NCBI RefSeq assembly: GCF_010122465.1
Contig: NZ_WLZY01000011.1
Location: forward strand, 62,001 to 126,000
Length of the DNA: 64,000 bases
Direction of reading: 5' to 3'
Source: Phytoactinopolyspora mesophila
Lineage (GTDB): Bacteria > Actinomycetota > Actinomycetes > Jiangellales > Jiangellaceae
Below, piece by piece: positions 41,793 to 51,199 of this stretch (position 1 is its first letter; the number at the start of each line of letters is the position of its first letter). The notes under the pieces were generated by a model that saw only the letters and a list, made by a program, of their open reading frames with translations, did no database searches and was not told where the DNA came from. The position numbers and the translations under genes were made by a program.

Positions 41793-42827
41793 ATGAGCAA
41801 GCTGCCCGACGTCACCGGCCGGGACATGCGTGGTGTCATGGCCTACCCACCCACCCCCGCCCTCCCTGGCGCGGAGCGCGTGGACGCCACCGACACCGTC
41901 GACCTCGCAGAGACCGAGCGGATGATCCGCACCCTGGTCAACGACGGGGTCGACGCGATCGCGCTCAACGGCACCCTGGGCGAATGCGCCACGCTGACGC
42001 TGGACGAGTGGAAGGCGTATGCCGCCTGCGCGCAGGAGACCGCCGAGGCCACCCGGTCCGGGTTCCCACTGTTCATCGGGACAACGACACTCAACACGCG
42101 GGACACCGTGTCGCGGATGCGCTACCTGGCCGACCTCGGCGTCACGGGCACGCTGCTGGGGCGGCCGATGTGGGGCGAGATGACCGGACCGGTGATGGAG
42201 CGTTTCTACCGCGACGTCGCCGAAGCGGTGCCGGAGCTGGCCATCACGGTGTACGACAACACGGCAGCCTTCCGCGGCATCATCCCGCGCAGCGTGTACC
42301 GGACCCTTGTCGAGCTGCCGCAGGTGGTGGCCGTCAAGTACGCGGGTGGCGCGTCCGTCGGCTTCCGCTACCACAACGACATGGCGCACACCCAGACGTC
42401 GTTCCCGCTGATGCCGATCGAGACCGACTGGTTCCCGGCCTGGGAGATGTACGGCGAAGAGCTGGTGGGTATGGCGTGGTCGTCGACGACGGCGTGTGGC
42501 CCGGCTCCGGTGCTGGCACTGCGGGACGCGCTGCGTGAGAACCGGTACGACGAAGCGCGCTGGCTCACCGAGCGGCTGCGCTGGGCGCACGAGCCGTTCC
42601 TGGTCGGGCAGGACTTCATGGAGTTCGCCAAGTACAACGTCCCGCTGGAGAAGATCCGGGTGAACGAGGCCGGCTACATCGACGTCGGCAAATCCCGCCC
42701 GCCCTACACCGAAGACTTCGTCCCCGAGAAACACGTCCAGGACACCAAGGACCACATCGCCCGCTACAAGCAGGTCGTGAAAGAGGTCGCGGAACGTCTG
42801 GGCAGGACACACACAGAGAAGGTGTGA
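41793..42827 (+). CDS. Hydratase-aldolase of the DHDPS family (NahE/PhdG/PhdJ-like)
   Basis: A 344-residue class I aldolase. Motifs: GVMAYPPTPALPG, ALNGTLGECATLTLDEW (60-75), the catalytic Tyr in ITVYDNTAAFRG and the Schiff-base Lys182 in VVAVKYAGG. The extra C-terminal part (YIDVGKSRPPYTEDFVPEKH) agrees with trans-o-hydroxybenzylidenepyruvate and carboxybenzalpyruvate hydratase-aldolases. These enzymes remove pyruvate from the product of extradiol cleavage of a fused ring and release an aldehyde. GGAGG precedes the ATG. It sits between the extradiol and Rieske genes, fitting that order of reactions. Confidence 0.9.
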   Translation: MSKLPDVTGRDMRGVMAYPPTPALPGAERVDATDTVDLAETERMIRTLVNDGVDAIALNGTLGECATLTLDEWKAYAACAQETAEATRSGFPLFIGTTTLNTRDTVSRMRYLADLGVTGTLLGRPMWGEMTGPVMERFYRDVAEAVPELAITVYDNTAAFRGIIPRSVYRTLVELPQVVAVKYAGGASVGFRYHNDMAHTQTSFPLMPIETDWFPAWEMYGEELVGMAWSSTTACGPAPVLALRDALRENRYDEARWLTERLRWAHEPFLVGQDFMEFAKYNVPLEKIRVNEAGYIDVGKSRPPYTEDFVPEKHVQDTKDHIARYKQVVKEVAERLGRTHTEKV

Positions 42828-42830
42828 CAG

Positions 42831-44147
42831 ATGACCGCGACCGGAACCAGCGAGGGCGTCCAGCGGATGCTGGCTGACATGCGGGAAGGTGTCCTGCAGG
42901 GACGGGTTCCCGCGCGGATTTTCAACGACCAGGAGATCTTCGACCTGGAGCGGGACAAGCTCTTCTCCACGGCGTGGTGTTTCCTCGCACACGAGTCGGA
43001 GATCCCCAAGAACGGCGACTACGTGGTGCGCTACATCGCGAACAACAGCATCATCGTGGTGCGCGATGAGCACGGGAACATCAACGCCAACCTCAACATG
43101 TGCCGGCATCGCGGCAACATGATGTGTAAGTCGGAGATGGGTAACGCCTCGCATTTCCGGTGCTCGTACCACGGCTGGGTGTACAAGAACTCCGGTGAGC
43201 TGATCGGTGTGCCCTACTTCAAGGAGGGCTACGAAGGGCAGCTGGACAAGAAGCAGTGGGGCATGATCAAGATCCGCATCGACACGTATGCGGGCCTGAT
43301 CTTCGGCACGCTTGACCCACAGGCGCCGAGCCTGGACGAGTACCTGGGCGGGTTCCAGTTCTATCTGGACATCTATCTCAGGCAGGGCGCGGGTGGCAGC
43401 GAGGTACACGGCCCCCCGGACCACTGGGTGGCCGAGACGGATTGGAAGATCTGCGCGGAGAACTTCTCCGGCGACGGCTACCACACCCCGGTGGCGCACC
43501 AGTTCGGGTTCCACCTCGGGTACTTCCCGTCGTCCGGAGCGACGCACAGCGAAGGCTGGGCGGTGCACATCCCGGACAAGGGCCACGGCATCGGGCTCGG
43601 CCACACACCGGGGATGCCGCCGTTCTTCGGTTACCCGGACGAGCTGGTCGAGCAGATGCGTGGCAGCCTGTCGGCCGAGCAGATAGAGGTGTTCTCGAAA
43701 ACCCGTACCGCCGTGGGCTCGGTGTTCCCGAACCTCTCCTTCCTGATCCAGCCGTTCAGCCTGGTGCCGGGTGAGCCGGGGGTGCGCTTCTGCACCATGC
43801 GGCTGTGGCATCCGATCGGTCCCGGCCGGATGGAGATGTGGTCCTGGTGCCTCGTGCCGAAGGACGCCTCGGACGAATACAAGGAGGCGGCGTACAAGGC
43901 GTACACGCTGACCTTCGGTCAGGCGGGCACGTTCGAGCAGGACGACTTCGAGAACTGGACCAGGGTCACCAAGGCGGCGGGCGCCACGGCGGTGCGGGAC
44001 GTGGACTTCCCCTACGTCATGGGCCTGGAGCGCCCGCGGTTGGCGGATTTCCCTGGTCCTGGGTACGCGGTCTCGCCCTATGTCACGGACACCAACTTCC
44101 GCAACCTGTGGTCCACCTGGCTGGACTACCTGACCCGGGAGGCCTGA
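42831..44147 (+). CDS. Rieske ring-hydroxylating oxygenase, large (alpha) subunit
   Basis: A 438-residue terminal oxygenase. Rieske motif: C91-R-H93 with C111-S-Y-H114. Mononuclear iron site: ENFSGDGYHTPVAH with His218 and His223, and Asp215 as the electron bridge. The layout resembles PAH dioxygenase alpha subunits (PhdA/NidA) of actinomycetes. It adds O2 to an aromatic ring to give a cis-dihydrodiol. The beta subunit starts one base after the stop, and ferredoxin and reductase lie 15 kb downstream in the same cluster. Confidence 0.93.
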   Translation: MTATGTSEGVQRMLADMREGVLQGRVPARIFNDQEIFDLERDKLFSTAWCFLAHESEIPKNGDYVVRYIANNSIIVVRDEHGNINANLNMCRHRGNMMCKSEMGNASHFRCSYHGWVYKNSGELIGVPYFKEGYEGQLDKKQWGMIKIRIDTYAGLIFGTLDPQAPSLDEYLGGFQFYLDIYLRQGAGGSEVHGPPDHWVAETDWKICAENFSGDGYHTPVAHQFGFHLGYFPSSGATHSEGWAVHIPDKGHGIGLGHTPGMPPFFGYPDELVEQMRGSLSAEQIEVFSKTRTAVGSVFPNLSFLIQPFSLVPGEPGVRFCTMRLWHPIGPGRMEMWSWCLVPKDASDEYKEAAYKAYTLTFGQAGTFEQDDFENWTRVTKAAGATAVRDVDFPYVMGLERPRLADFPGPGYAVSPYVTDTNFRNLWSTWLDYLTREA

Positions 44148-44148
44148 C

Positions 44149-44670
44149 ATGGCGCTGAACGTGACCGGTGTGGACCGGGAGACCCGAGAGTCGATCCGCG
44201 AGTTCCTGTACCTGGAGTCGCTGGCGCTCGACGAGCGGCGGTTCCGGGACTGGCTCGAGGCGTTCGCCGACGACGCTCACTACGAGATCCCGGTGCGGGT
44301 GACCCGGGAGAAGCTCTCCGAGTGGGAACTGTCGCCCACATCCCGGATCTTCGACGACACCAAGGAAACCCTGGATGTGCGGGTGAAACGGCTGGAGACC
44401 GACTTCGCATGGTCCGAGCAGCCGCCCTCACGCACGCGGCATTTCATCACGAACATCATTGTCCAGCCGACAGAGAAGGCCGACGAGTATCTGGCCTTGT
44501 CCAGCTGTCTCGTCTACCGAAGCCGCGGCGAGGAGATCACGCCCAGCCTCTTCTCCGCCCAGCGCAGGGACCTGCTGCGCCGCGACGGTGATAGCTGGCT
44601 GATCGTGCATCGCTGGGCCGCGCTCGACCAGGCCGTCGTGAACGCCCACAACATGTCGATCTTCATCTGA
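44149..44670 (+). CDS. Rieske oxygenase, small (beta) subunit
   Basis: A 173-residue beta subunit with the cone-shaped SnoaL/NTF2-like fold that builds the alpha3-beta3 hexamer. It begins REFLYLESLALDERRFRDWLEAFADDAHYEIPVRVTRE, the family pattern, and includes RVKRLETDFAWSEQPPSRTRHFITNI. It follows the alpha subunit with a one-base gap. A palindrome lies shortly downstream (44688-44752). Confidence 0.92.
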   Translation: MALNVTGVDRETRESIREFLYLESLALDERRFRDWLEAFADDAHYEIPVRVTREKLSEWELSPTSRIFDDTKETLDVRVKRLETDFAWSEQPPSRTRHFITNIIVQPTEKADEYLALSSCLVYRSRGEEITPSLFSAQRRDLLRRDGDSWLIVHRWAALDQAVVNAHNMSIFI

Positions 44671-44687
44671 ACAAGAGCCCCCACTCG

Positions 44688-44752
44688 TGTTGATCATGGC
44701 CACGTGACGCCTCTTCGAGGTCGAATAGGTGCCATCTGCCCATGATCAACGC
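44688..44752. repeat. Palindrome of the TGATCATGG type, copy 1
   Basis: GTGTTGATCATGG at the left and CCATGATCAACGC at the right form a long stem with a degenerate inner part. It is closely related to the element at 48291-48356. It may end or attenuate transcription after the beta-subunit gene. Confidence 0.75.
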
Positions 44753-44774
44753 AGGAGGGGGCGGAGGAGGGAAC

Positions 44775-45062
44775 GTGGACGAGGACTCTAGCGAGCACGG
44801 AACCGCAGAACAGTGGCCCGCGGGCGGCGCGCTGCTCGATGAGGTCCCGCGTGACGGCGGTGTCGAAGGGCCTATCGTGATCGCGAACGAGTTCGCCGAC
44901 GTGGTCGTCACCCGCGTGCACACCCGCAACGGGGTGCGGCTGGACATCTGGTCGCCGCGACGCGGGACCCGCGTCCAGCTGGACGCCGTCGAGCTGGATT
45001 GCCTCAGCTACCAGGAACCCGAGACGTTCACCGAGATGCTCGAACGGAAACCCGGGGGATGA
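44775..45062 (+). CDS. Small protein of unknown function in the catabolic operon
   Basis: A 95-residue product. GTG 44775 is chosen because a strong GGAGGAGGG lies about 7 bases upstream; an earlier ATG at 44742 would start inside the palindrome. The protein has an acidic start (MDEDSSEHGTAEQW) and a compact beta-rich body (IVIANEFADVVVTRVHTRNGVRLDIWSPRRGTRVQLDAVELDCLSY). I do not recognise it with certainty; small ORFs beside dihydrodiol dehydrogenases exist in other aromatic clusters. Its stop overlaps the SDR start (ATGA), so it is translated with the operon. Confidence 0.65.
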   Translation: MDEDSSEHGTAEQWPAGGALLDEVPRDGGVEGPIVIANEFADVVVTRVHTRNGVRLDIWSPRRGTRVQLDAVELDCLSYQEPETFTEMLERKPGG

Positions 45063-45868
45063 CAGGCCCCGGCCCCGCGGCGCAATCAGCTCCACCCGGA
45101 CGACTGGCCGGTCGGACCGTGCTGGTCACGGGCGGCGGTTCGGGGATCGGGCGCGGCGTCGTGGACGCGTACCTCGCCGAGGGCGCTCGGGTGACGGTGC
45201 TGGAGCGATCCGACGAGTACATCGCCAAGCTGGCCAGCGACGTCGGCGACGCGGTCAGCATTGTGCGCGGCGACGCGACCGACCCAGCCGCCATCGTGAA
45301 GGCTGTCAGCACGGCTGCCGACGACGCCCGTCTCGACCACCTGACCTGCTGCGCCGGCGTCTTCGACTACTACGCCTCGGTGCGCGATCTCACGGCTGCA
45401 GAGTTGCGAGCCGCAGCGGAGGAGATCTGGCGGGTCAACGTCCTCGGCGGACTGCTCGCGGTCAATATCGCCTACCCGAGGCTGCGGGCGGCGCGTGGTT
45501 CGGTCACCTTGACGCTGTCCGCGTCCGCGTTCTATCCGGAAGGCGGCGGTGTGCTGTACGGCAGCTCGAAGTGGGCGCTACGCGGCGTCGTCGCTCATCT
45601 GGCCAAGGATCTGGCCCCGGATGTGCGGGCGAACGGCGTGGCGCCCGGCGGAACGTCGGGAACCCGGCTGGGCGGACTGGATGCGCTGGATCAGGACATG
45701 ACCGCCGACCGGGTCGACGGCCGCGACCAGCGAATTCAGGCGGGCAACGCGCTTGACGTCATTCCGCGGCCCGAGGATCACGCGGGCGCATACGTGTATC
45801 TGGCGGATCCCGTGGCGGCGCGCATCGTCACCGGCGTCGTGGTGAACACCGACGGAGGCAGGACGTGA
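45059..45868 (+). CDS. Short-chain dehydrogenase, probable cis-dihydrodiol dehydrogenase
   Basis: A 269-residue SDR. Cofactor motif TGGGSGIG (24-31), ...CCAG near 97-100, Ser154/Ser156 with Tyr167 and Lys171 (YGSSK) as the catalytic set. The general layout resembles BphB-type dihydrodiol dehydrogenases, which turn the Rieske product into a catechol using NAD+. Genomic position between Rieske and hydroxylase genes supports this. The start overlaps the previous stop, and the stop overlaps the coxL start (GTGA). Confidence 0.82.
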   Translation: MTGPGPAAQSAPPGRLAGRTVLVTGGGSGIGRGVVDAYLAEGARVTVLERSDEYIAKLASDVGDAVSIVRGDATDPAAIVKAVSTAADDARLDHLTCCAGVFDYYASVRDLTAAELRAAAEEIWRVNVLGGLLAVNIAYPRLRAARGSVTLTLSASAFYPEGGGVLYGSSKWALRGVVAHLAKDLAPDVRANGVAPGGTSGTRLGGLDALDQDMTADRVDGRDQRIQAGNALDVIPRPEDHAGAYVYLADPVAARIVTGVVVNTDGGRT

Positions 45869-48297
45869 CACAGACTCAAGGACAGCCCCAAGCCCCGGCC
45901 CGAGCGGCGGCGGACGCGCCTCCACCAGGCACCGAGCGCTTTGTGGGCCAGGCGGTCCGGCGGCGTGAGGATCCGCGATTCCTGACCGGACGGGGGCGCT
46001 TCCTCGAGGACCGGACTTTGCCGGGGCAGCTCTACGCGCATTTCGTGCGCAGTTCGGTGGCCCACGCGCGGCTACTCGGGATCGACACCGCCGCCACTCT
46101 GGCCACACCGGGTGTCGTCGCCGTCATCACCGCAGACGACCTGCGCGACGTGCACCCGATCCCGCTGATCCGGCAGCCGCCCAGCCTCGGTGTGCCGTTG
46201 CCCGAGCTGCCGGTGCTGTCGTCGGGAACCGTCCGCTGGGTGGGTGACCCGGTGGCCGTCGTCATCGCCGAATCGCCCGCGGCCGCCGCCGACGGCGCGG
46301 AGGCGGTGCACGTGTCCTACGAAACCCTTCCTGCGGTGTGCCTTGTTGAAGACGCCGTGGCCGGCGATGCACCCGTGCTCCATGAGGGGTTCGACGACAA
46401 CTGCTGCTTCCGCACCTCGTACACCGGCGGCGACACCGCTGCGGCCTTCGACGCCGCGCCACACCGCCTGCGCCGCCGCCTGGTGAACCACCGGGTCGCG
46501 CCGTTCGTGATGGAGCCACGCGGCATGATCGCAGCGTATGACCAGCACGAGCAGGTCATGGATGTCTGGATCACTACTCAGCGTCCGCATCACACCAGGT
46601 GGTTCATCGGCCAGGTGCTGGGGATGCCAGAACATCTGATCCGGGTCGACGCGGGCGACGTCGGCGGCGCGTTCGGGGCCAAGGAGCCGATGTATCCCGA
46701 CGAGGCCGCGATCGCCTACGCCGCGAAGCACCTGGGCCGGCCGGTGAAGTGGGTGGAGGAGCGAACCGAGAGTTTCCTCGCAACGACGCACGGCCGCGAT
46801 CACGTCGCCGACCTGGAAGTGGCCTTCGACGACGACGGCGTCATCACCGCCATGCGCGGGCGCGTGCTGGGCAACATGGGGGCGTACCTGTACCCGAACT
46901 CGTCGGGAACCATCATCGGCCGTACGGGCCCGTTGCTGCCGCAGAGCTACGCCTTCGACTCGATCGACGTCGAGATCGTCGGCGTGTTCACCAACACGAC
47001 CCCCACCGGGCCATATCGAGGCGCCGGCCGGCCGGAGGCCACCTACTACACCGAGCGCCTGATCGACGAGGTCGCCGCGGATCTCGGACTGGATCCGGCG
47101 GAGGTGCGTCGTCGTAACTATGTTCCCGCCGACGCGTTCCCATGGCACACCCCGACCGGCTTGGACTACGACAGCGGCGACTACGCGGCAGCCCTGCAGA
47201 CGGCGCTGGACGAGATCGGGTACGACGACGTGCGGGCCATGCAGCGCGCGGGCACGGACGACGGCCGGCTGATCGGGCTGGGTATGGCGTCGTACGTCGA
47301 GATCGGCGGCGTGACGCCGTCGGCGGTGGCGGCGATGGAAGGCTCACCCGGTCTGTGGGAGAGCGCGTCCGTGCGGGTTCACCCGTCCGGCAAGGTGGCC
47401 ATCTCGATGGGGACGTGCGGGCACGGTCAAGGCCATGAGACGACGTTCGCGCAGGTGGCCGCCGATGCGCTGCAGATCCCGTACGACGACATCTCGATCA
47501 TCTACGGCAACACCGAGACCTCGCCGTTCGGCTTCGGCACGTTCGGATCGCGCAGCGCGGCGGTTGGCGGCACCGCTGTGCTGCTTGCCTGCCGGAAGGT
47601 GGTGGCCAAAGCGCGACGATGGGCTGGCGAGCTGCTGGAGGCCGACGAGAAGGACATCGAGCAGGTTCCCGGCGGTTACCAGGTCAGGGGTGTGCCCGCG
47701 AGCCGGATCGGCTTCGCCGCTATCGCGACCAAGGCGCTGATGCTGATGAAACCGCTGCCCGAAGGTGAAGAGCCAGGGCTGGACGCGACCGGCTACTTCG
47801 ACCCGCCCAACTACACGTTCTCCTCCGGGACACACGCGTGTGTGGTGGAGGTGGACCGCGACACCGGCCACATCGAGGTCACCGACTTCGTCGCCGTGGA
47901 CGACTGTGGCACCGTGATCAACCCGCTTGTGGCCGACGGACAGGTGCATGGCGGCGTCGCCCAGGGTGTCGCGCAAGCGCTGTTCGAGCGGGTGGTCTAC
48001 GACGATGACGGTCAGCCGCTGACGTCGTCGTTGATGGACTACGCCGTCCCAACGGCGCGGCAGACCCCGGTGATCCGTACGGCCCGCGCGACGTCGCCCA
48101 CGCCCGTGAACCCGATGGGTGTGAAGGGCATCGGGGAGAGCGGCGCGATCGGGTCGACGCCGGCCATCGCGAATGCGGTACTGGATGCGCTGCGCCCGGC
48201 GGGTGTGTGGGACCTGGACATGCCGTTCACGCCGGAGCGGGTGTGGGCGGCCCTGCGGACCGCGCCGGGCCGAATCGACCGACCCATCCCGCGTTGA
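45865..48297 (+). CDS. Molybdenum hydroxylase large subunit (CoxL-like, xanthine oxidase family)
   Basis: An 810-residue catalytic subunit that binds the molybdopterin cytosine dinucleotide cofactor. Motifs: VGQAVRRREDPRFLTGRGRF, GDVGGAFGAKEPMYPDEAAIAY, the active-site loop TTPTGPYRGAGRPEATY (about 380), and the catalytic Glu in KGIGESGAIGS (about 757). CO dehydrogenases have the AYxCSFR loop here; GPYRGAGRPE instead indicates a form II enzyme hydroxylating an N-heterocycle, aldehyde or similar. The S and M subunits lie 7 kb away at 55157-56571. The stop codon sits in the left arm of a palindrome. Confidence 0.9.
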   Translation: MTQTQGQPQAPARAAADAPPPGTERFVGQAVRRREDPRFLTGRGRFLEDRTLPGQLYAHFVRSSVAHARLLGIDTAATLATPGVVAVITADDLRDVHPIPLIRQPPSLGVPLPELPVLSSGTVRWVGDPVAVVIAESPAAAADGAEAVHVSYETLPAVCLVEDAVAGDAPVLHEGFDDNCCFRTSYTGGDTAAAFDAAPHRLRRRLVNHRVAPFVMEPRGMIAAYDQHEQVMDVWITTQRPHHTRWFIGQVLGMPEHLIRVDAGDVGGAFGAKEPMYPDEAAIAYAAKHLGRPVKWVEERTESFLATTHGRDHVADLEVAFDDDGVITAMRGRVLGNMGAYLYPNSSGTIIGRTGPLLPQSYAFDSIDVEIVGVFTNTTPTGPYRGAGRPEATYYTERLIDEVAADLGLDPAEVRRRNYVPADAFPWHTPTGLDYDSGDYAAALQTALDEIGYDDVRAMQRAGTDDGRLIGLGMASYVEIGGVTPSAVAAMEGSPGLWESASVRVHPSGKVAISMGTCGHGQGHETTFAQVAADALQIPYDDISIIYGNTETSPFGFGTFGSRSAAVGGTAVLLACRKVVAKARRWAGELLEADEKDIEQVPGGYQVRGVPASRIGFAAIATKALMLMKPLPEGEEPGLDATGYFDPPNYTFSSGTHACVVEVDRDTGHIEVTDFVAVDDCGTVINPLVADGQVHGGVAQGVAQALFERVVYDDDGQPLTSSLMDYAVPTARQTPVIRTARATSPTPVNPMGVKGIGESGAIGSTPAIANAVLDALRPAGVWDLDMPFTPERVWAALRTAPGRIDRPIPR

Positions 48298-48356
48298 TCA
48301 TGGCCACGTGACACCTATCGGACGCCGAACACGCGTCACGTGCCCATGATCAACGC
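48291..48356. repeat. Palindrome of the TGATCATGG type, copy 2
   Basis: GCGTTGATCATGG-CCACGTGAC and GTCACGTG-CCCATGATCAACGC form an almost perfect stem of about 22 bp. The coxL stop TGA (48295-48297) is within the left arm. The same core is at 44688-44752. Likely a terminator or attenuator between coxL and the ThDP enzyme gene. Confidence 0.8.
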
Positions 48357-48376
48357 GAAAATGTGGAGGAGTGAAT

Positions 48377-50062
48377 ATGACGACGGTGTCGGCCGGTCAG
48401 GCAGTGGGGGAGACGCTATGGCAGCTCGGCGTCCGGCAGGTGTTCGGTGTGGTGGGCAGTGGAAACTTCGTGCCCACGGCAGCCCTGGTTGAGGCTGGTG
48501 CCAGATACGTGGCGGCCCGGCATGAGGGTGCGGCGGTCACGATGGCGGACAGCTACGCACGGGTGTCTGGAGAGCTGGCCTTGTGCAGTGTGCACCAGGG
48601 GCCGGGGTTGACCAACACGATCACCGGCCTGGTGGACGCGGTGAAGAGCCGGACGCCGTTGCTCGTCATCACTGGTCAGACGTCCGCCGGATCGACCAGA
48701 TCGAATTTCTATGTCGACCAGATCGGGCTTATCGACCGCACTGGCGCAATCGCGGAGCAGGTGTACCGAGGGGAGACGGTGGTCGAGGACACGGTCCGGG
48801 CGTTCCGCCGGGCGTGGGTGGAGCGCCGGCCGGTGGTGCTCAACCTGCCGCTGGACATCCAGGCTGCCGGTGTACCCGCGCCCGAACAGCTCGCGACCGA
48901 CGGGGGCGGCACGGTGCGCGTACCTGCGCCCACCCCGGAATCCGTTGCGGGCGTGGCGAGCCTGCTAGCCACCGCGAGGCGGCCGCTGATTATCGCCGGG
49001 CGCGGCGCGGTGGTGTCAGACACGCGGGATGCACTGCTCCTGCTCGGAGAACGGACTGGAGCGCTGCTGGCCAATACGGCCGTCGCCAACGGGTTCTTCA
49101 CCGACGATCCGTGGACGCTGGGTATCGCCGGTGGGTTCGCGTCCGACGGCGCGGCGGAGTTGATGCGCGAGGCCGACGTCGTGGTTGGCTTCGGCTGCTC
49201 CTTCACCACGTGGACCACGCGGCACGGGCGGCTGCTCGGGCCGGACGCGGCGGTCGTGCAGGTCGACGTCGACGCACGTGCACTCGGGCAGACCGAGCGG
49301 GTTGATGTGGGTGTGCTCGGTGATTCGGGTGAGACCGCCCGGGCACTCCTCGACGAGCTGGCGGCGCGGGACAGCCGGCAGGAAGACAGTCCATATGCGG
49401 GCAAACCCGGCTGGCGGACCGAGACCGTCGCGGCCCGGATCCACCGCTACGGCCGAGCACAATCCGCGGAGTCGCAAGCGGGGCAGCCAGGCCTGATTCA
49501 CCCGAGGGTGCTGTCCCTTGAGCTGGAGACGATGCTGCCCGCGGCGCGGACCGTCGTCGTCGACGGCGGGCATTTCCTCGGCTGGCCGGTGACCTGCTGG
49601 ACAGTGCCGGATCCGGAGGGGTTCGTGTTCACCAGTTCCGGGTTCCAGTCGATCGGGCTCGGCCTCGCGGCAGCGGTCGGCGCGCAGACCGCCCGGCCGG
49701 ACCGGCTGACCGTCCTAGCAGCAGGCGACGGCGGATTCCTGATGAGCGTCTCCGAGCTGGAGACGCTGGTGCGGCTCCGGCTACCGGTGCTGGTCGTCGT
49801 GTACAACGACGCCGCGTACGGTGCGGAGGTGCACCATTTCAGCGGTGGCCGCACCAGGCTGGAACTGGTGCGATTCCCCCCGACGGACATCGCGGCGCTT
49901 GCCCGCGGGGCGGGGGCAGCAGGTGTCACGGTGCGCGGCGTCTCGGATCTTACGCCGGTGGCCGAGTGGCTGGAGAACCCCGAGGGGCCCATGATCGTCG
50001 ATGCGAAAATCGACCCTGACGTGGTCGGATACTGGGCCGAGCAAGACTTCCAAGGCCACTGA
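48377..50062 (+). CDS. Thiamine-diphosphate-dependent decarboxylase/ligase (acetolactate-synthase-like)
   Basis: A 561-residue ThDP enzyme with the three usual domains. The activating Glu50 sits in ARHEGAAVTMADSYAR; the FAD/Rossmann-like middle domain contains ATARRPLIIAGRGAV; the ThDP/Mg motif is GDGGFLMSVSELETLVRLRLPVLVVVYND (about 450-480). It could act as a benzoylformate-type decarboxylase, an aldehyde ligase or an acetolactate-like synthase; the sequence does not decide. In this cluster it may process a 2-oxo acid such as pyruvate released by the aldolase. GGAGGAG precedes ATG 48377. Confidence 0.85.
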   Translation: MTTVSAGQAVGETLWQLGVRQVFGVVGSGNFVPTAALVEAGARYVAARHEGAAVTMADSYARVSGELALCSVHQGPGLTNTITGLVDAVKSRTPLLVITGQTSAGSTRSNFYVDQIGLIDRTGAIAEQVYRGETVVEDTVRAFRRAWVERRPVVLNLPLDIQAAGVPAPEQLATDGGGTVRVPAPTPESVAGVASLLATARRPLIIAGRGAVVSDTRDALLLLGERTGALLANTAVANGFFTDDPWTLGIAGGFASDGAAELMREADVVVGFGCSFTTWTTRHGRLLGPDAAVVQVDVDARALGQTERVDVGVLGDSGETARALLDELAARDSRQEDSPYAGKPGWRTETVAARIHRYGRAQSAESQAGQPGLIHPRVLSLELETMLPAARTVVVDGGHFLGWPVTCWTVPDPEGFVFTSSGFQSIGLGLAAAVGAQTARPDRLTVLAAGDGGFLMSVSELETLVRLRLPVLVVVYNDAAYGAEVHHFSGGRTRLELVRFPPTDIAALARGAGAAGVTVRGVSDLTPVAEWLENPEGPMIVDAKIDPDVVGYWAEQDFQGH

Positions 50063-50101
50063 TCCCTGCGGCTCGCGCGGGCTCGCCGGTGCGCCTGGGA
50101 G

Positions 50102-51199
50102 TCACCCGGCGGCGCTGCCTGCCTGGCCGGTGCCGCGGCTGCCGGAGGACCAGATGAGCTGGATCAACTCGGCCCGGTTGCGGACGTCGGTCTTGGCGAA
50201 GACCCGCTTGAGGTGCTGTTTGACGGTGTTCTCCGTGACGTACGCCCGCTCCGCGATCTGCTTGGTGGTCAGCCCTTGGCTCACCAGCTCGGCGATCTCT
50301 TGTTCCCGCCTGGACAACACGTCCCACAGGGGCAGCCGCTCCACGGTCTCCTGTCCGCAGTTGAAGATCAGCGTGACCGCAGCGTCGTCGTTGTCGGCCA
50401 GCCGGTAGGACTTGACGATCACCTGGCGGCCGGAGCGCTGGTCCCGCAGGCTGCGCGTGTGTACGCGTTTGCCATCGCGGCGGAACTCCTCCATCGCCTC
50501 GGCGATGCTCTCGTCCACCGGGCCGAGCCGCCCGGACACGTCCGGCGACACTGTCAGCCAGGGTTCGTCGCGGGCGGTGCGGTTGCGGTACAGCACCTGG
50601 GCGTCGAGATCGGTGACGACGACGGCCTGCGGCACCCGGTCCAGCACGTGCTCGAGCATGCTGGCGCGATGACCGGTGCTCTCAAAGCGCAACGCGCGCT
50701 CGGTAGCGAGGCTGAGCTGTTCGCTGGCGAAGCGGGCGGCGATCAGATCGTCGTCGTCGAAGCCCGGTTGTGCCTCGGTGCGGGCGAAGTTGATTGTCCC
50801 GAAGAACGTGCCGGACACCACTACCGGCGCCTCGAGTGAGTGCGCGTAGCCGCCGACGCCAAGCGCGGAGCGGGCGCCGCACGCCGTCCACCGCTCGACC
50901 GGCGCCACGCGGGACGAGTCGATCGGACGGCGCTGCTCCAGCACGAAGTCCAGCACAGGGTCGTCGTCGCGGCCGTACTCCTCGTAGTCGTCGAGGAAGT
51001 CCGAGCCCACCTCGGCGCGGACACTGACCACGCCGCCCGAATCGGTATCCAGACGATACAGGCCGAATCCGCCGGCCGGGATCACTTCTTGAACGACGTC
51101 GAAGAACGCGTTCTCGACCTCGCCCAGGGTCAAAGCCGACTGGAGTGCGCCGGCGAACCGGCTCCGTGCGTCTTGCTCGTGTATTGCCCGAGGTTTCAT
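50102..51199 (-). CDS. LuxR-type regulator with GAF-like sensor domain
   Basis: A 365-residue regulator. The C-terminal HTH is LSRREQEIAELVSQGLTTKQIAERAYVTENTVKQHLKRVFAKTDVRNRAELI. The N-terminal two thirds resemble a GAF domain (AFFDVVQEVIPAGGFGLYRLDTD and FFGTINFARTEAQPGFDDDDLIAARFASEQLSLAT) followed by a PAS-like segment (RVPQAVVVTDLDAQVLYRNRTA). Start 51199 has AGGTGG upstream. It is the only minus-strand gene in the cluster and is divergent from the TRAP operon, so it likely senses a substrate or metabolite and controls the promoters around it. Confidence 0.88.
   Translation of the reverse strand: MKPRAIHEQDARSRFAGALQSALTLGEVENAFFDVVQEVIPAGGFGLYRLDTDSGGVVSVRAEVGSDFLDDYEEYGRDDDPVLDFVLEQRRPIDSSRVAPVERWTACGARSALGVGGYAHSLEAPVVVSGTFFGTINFARTEAQPGFDDDDLIAARFASEQLSLATERALRFESTGHRASMLEHVLDRVPQAVVVTDLDAQVLYRNRTARDEPWLTVSPDVSGRLGPVDESIAEAMEEFRRDGKRVHTRSLRDQRSGRQVIVKSYRLADNDDAAVTLIFNCGQETVERLPLWDVLSRREQEIAELVSQGLTTKQIAERAYVTENTVKQHLKRVFAKTDVRNRAELIQLIWSSGSRGTGQAGSAAG

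Noticed and set aside
42893-42906. Sequence TGTCCTGCAGGGAC in the Rieske alpha gene resembling a 44-bp element arm
   Set aside because: No second arm at the right distance and it is an ordinary part of the conserved protein; probably chance.
41721-44150. Long open frame (over 800 codons) on the minus strand antisense to the hydratase-aldolase and Rieske genes
   Set aside because: It is a GC-rich shadow of well-recognised plus-strand genes, Arg/His/Val-rich, with no family motif.
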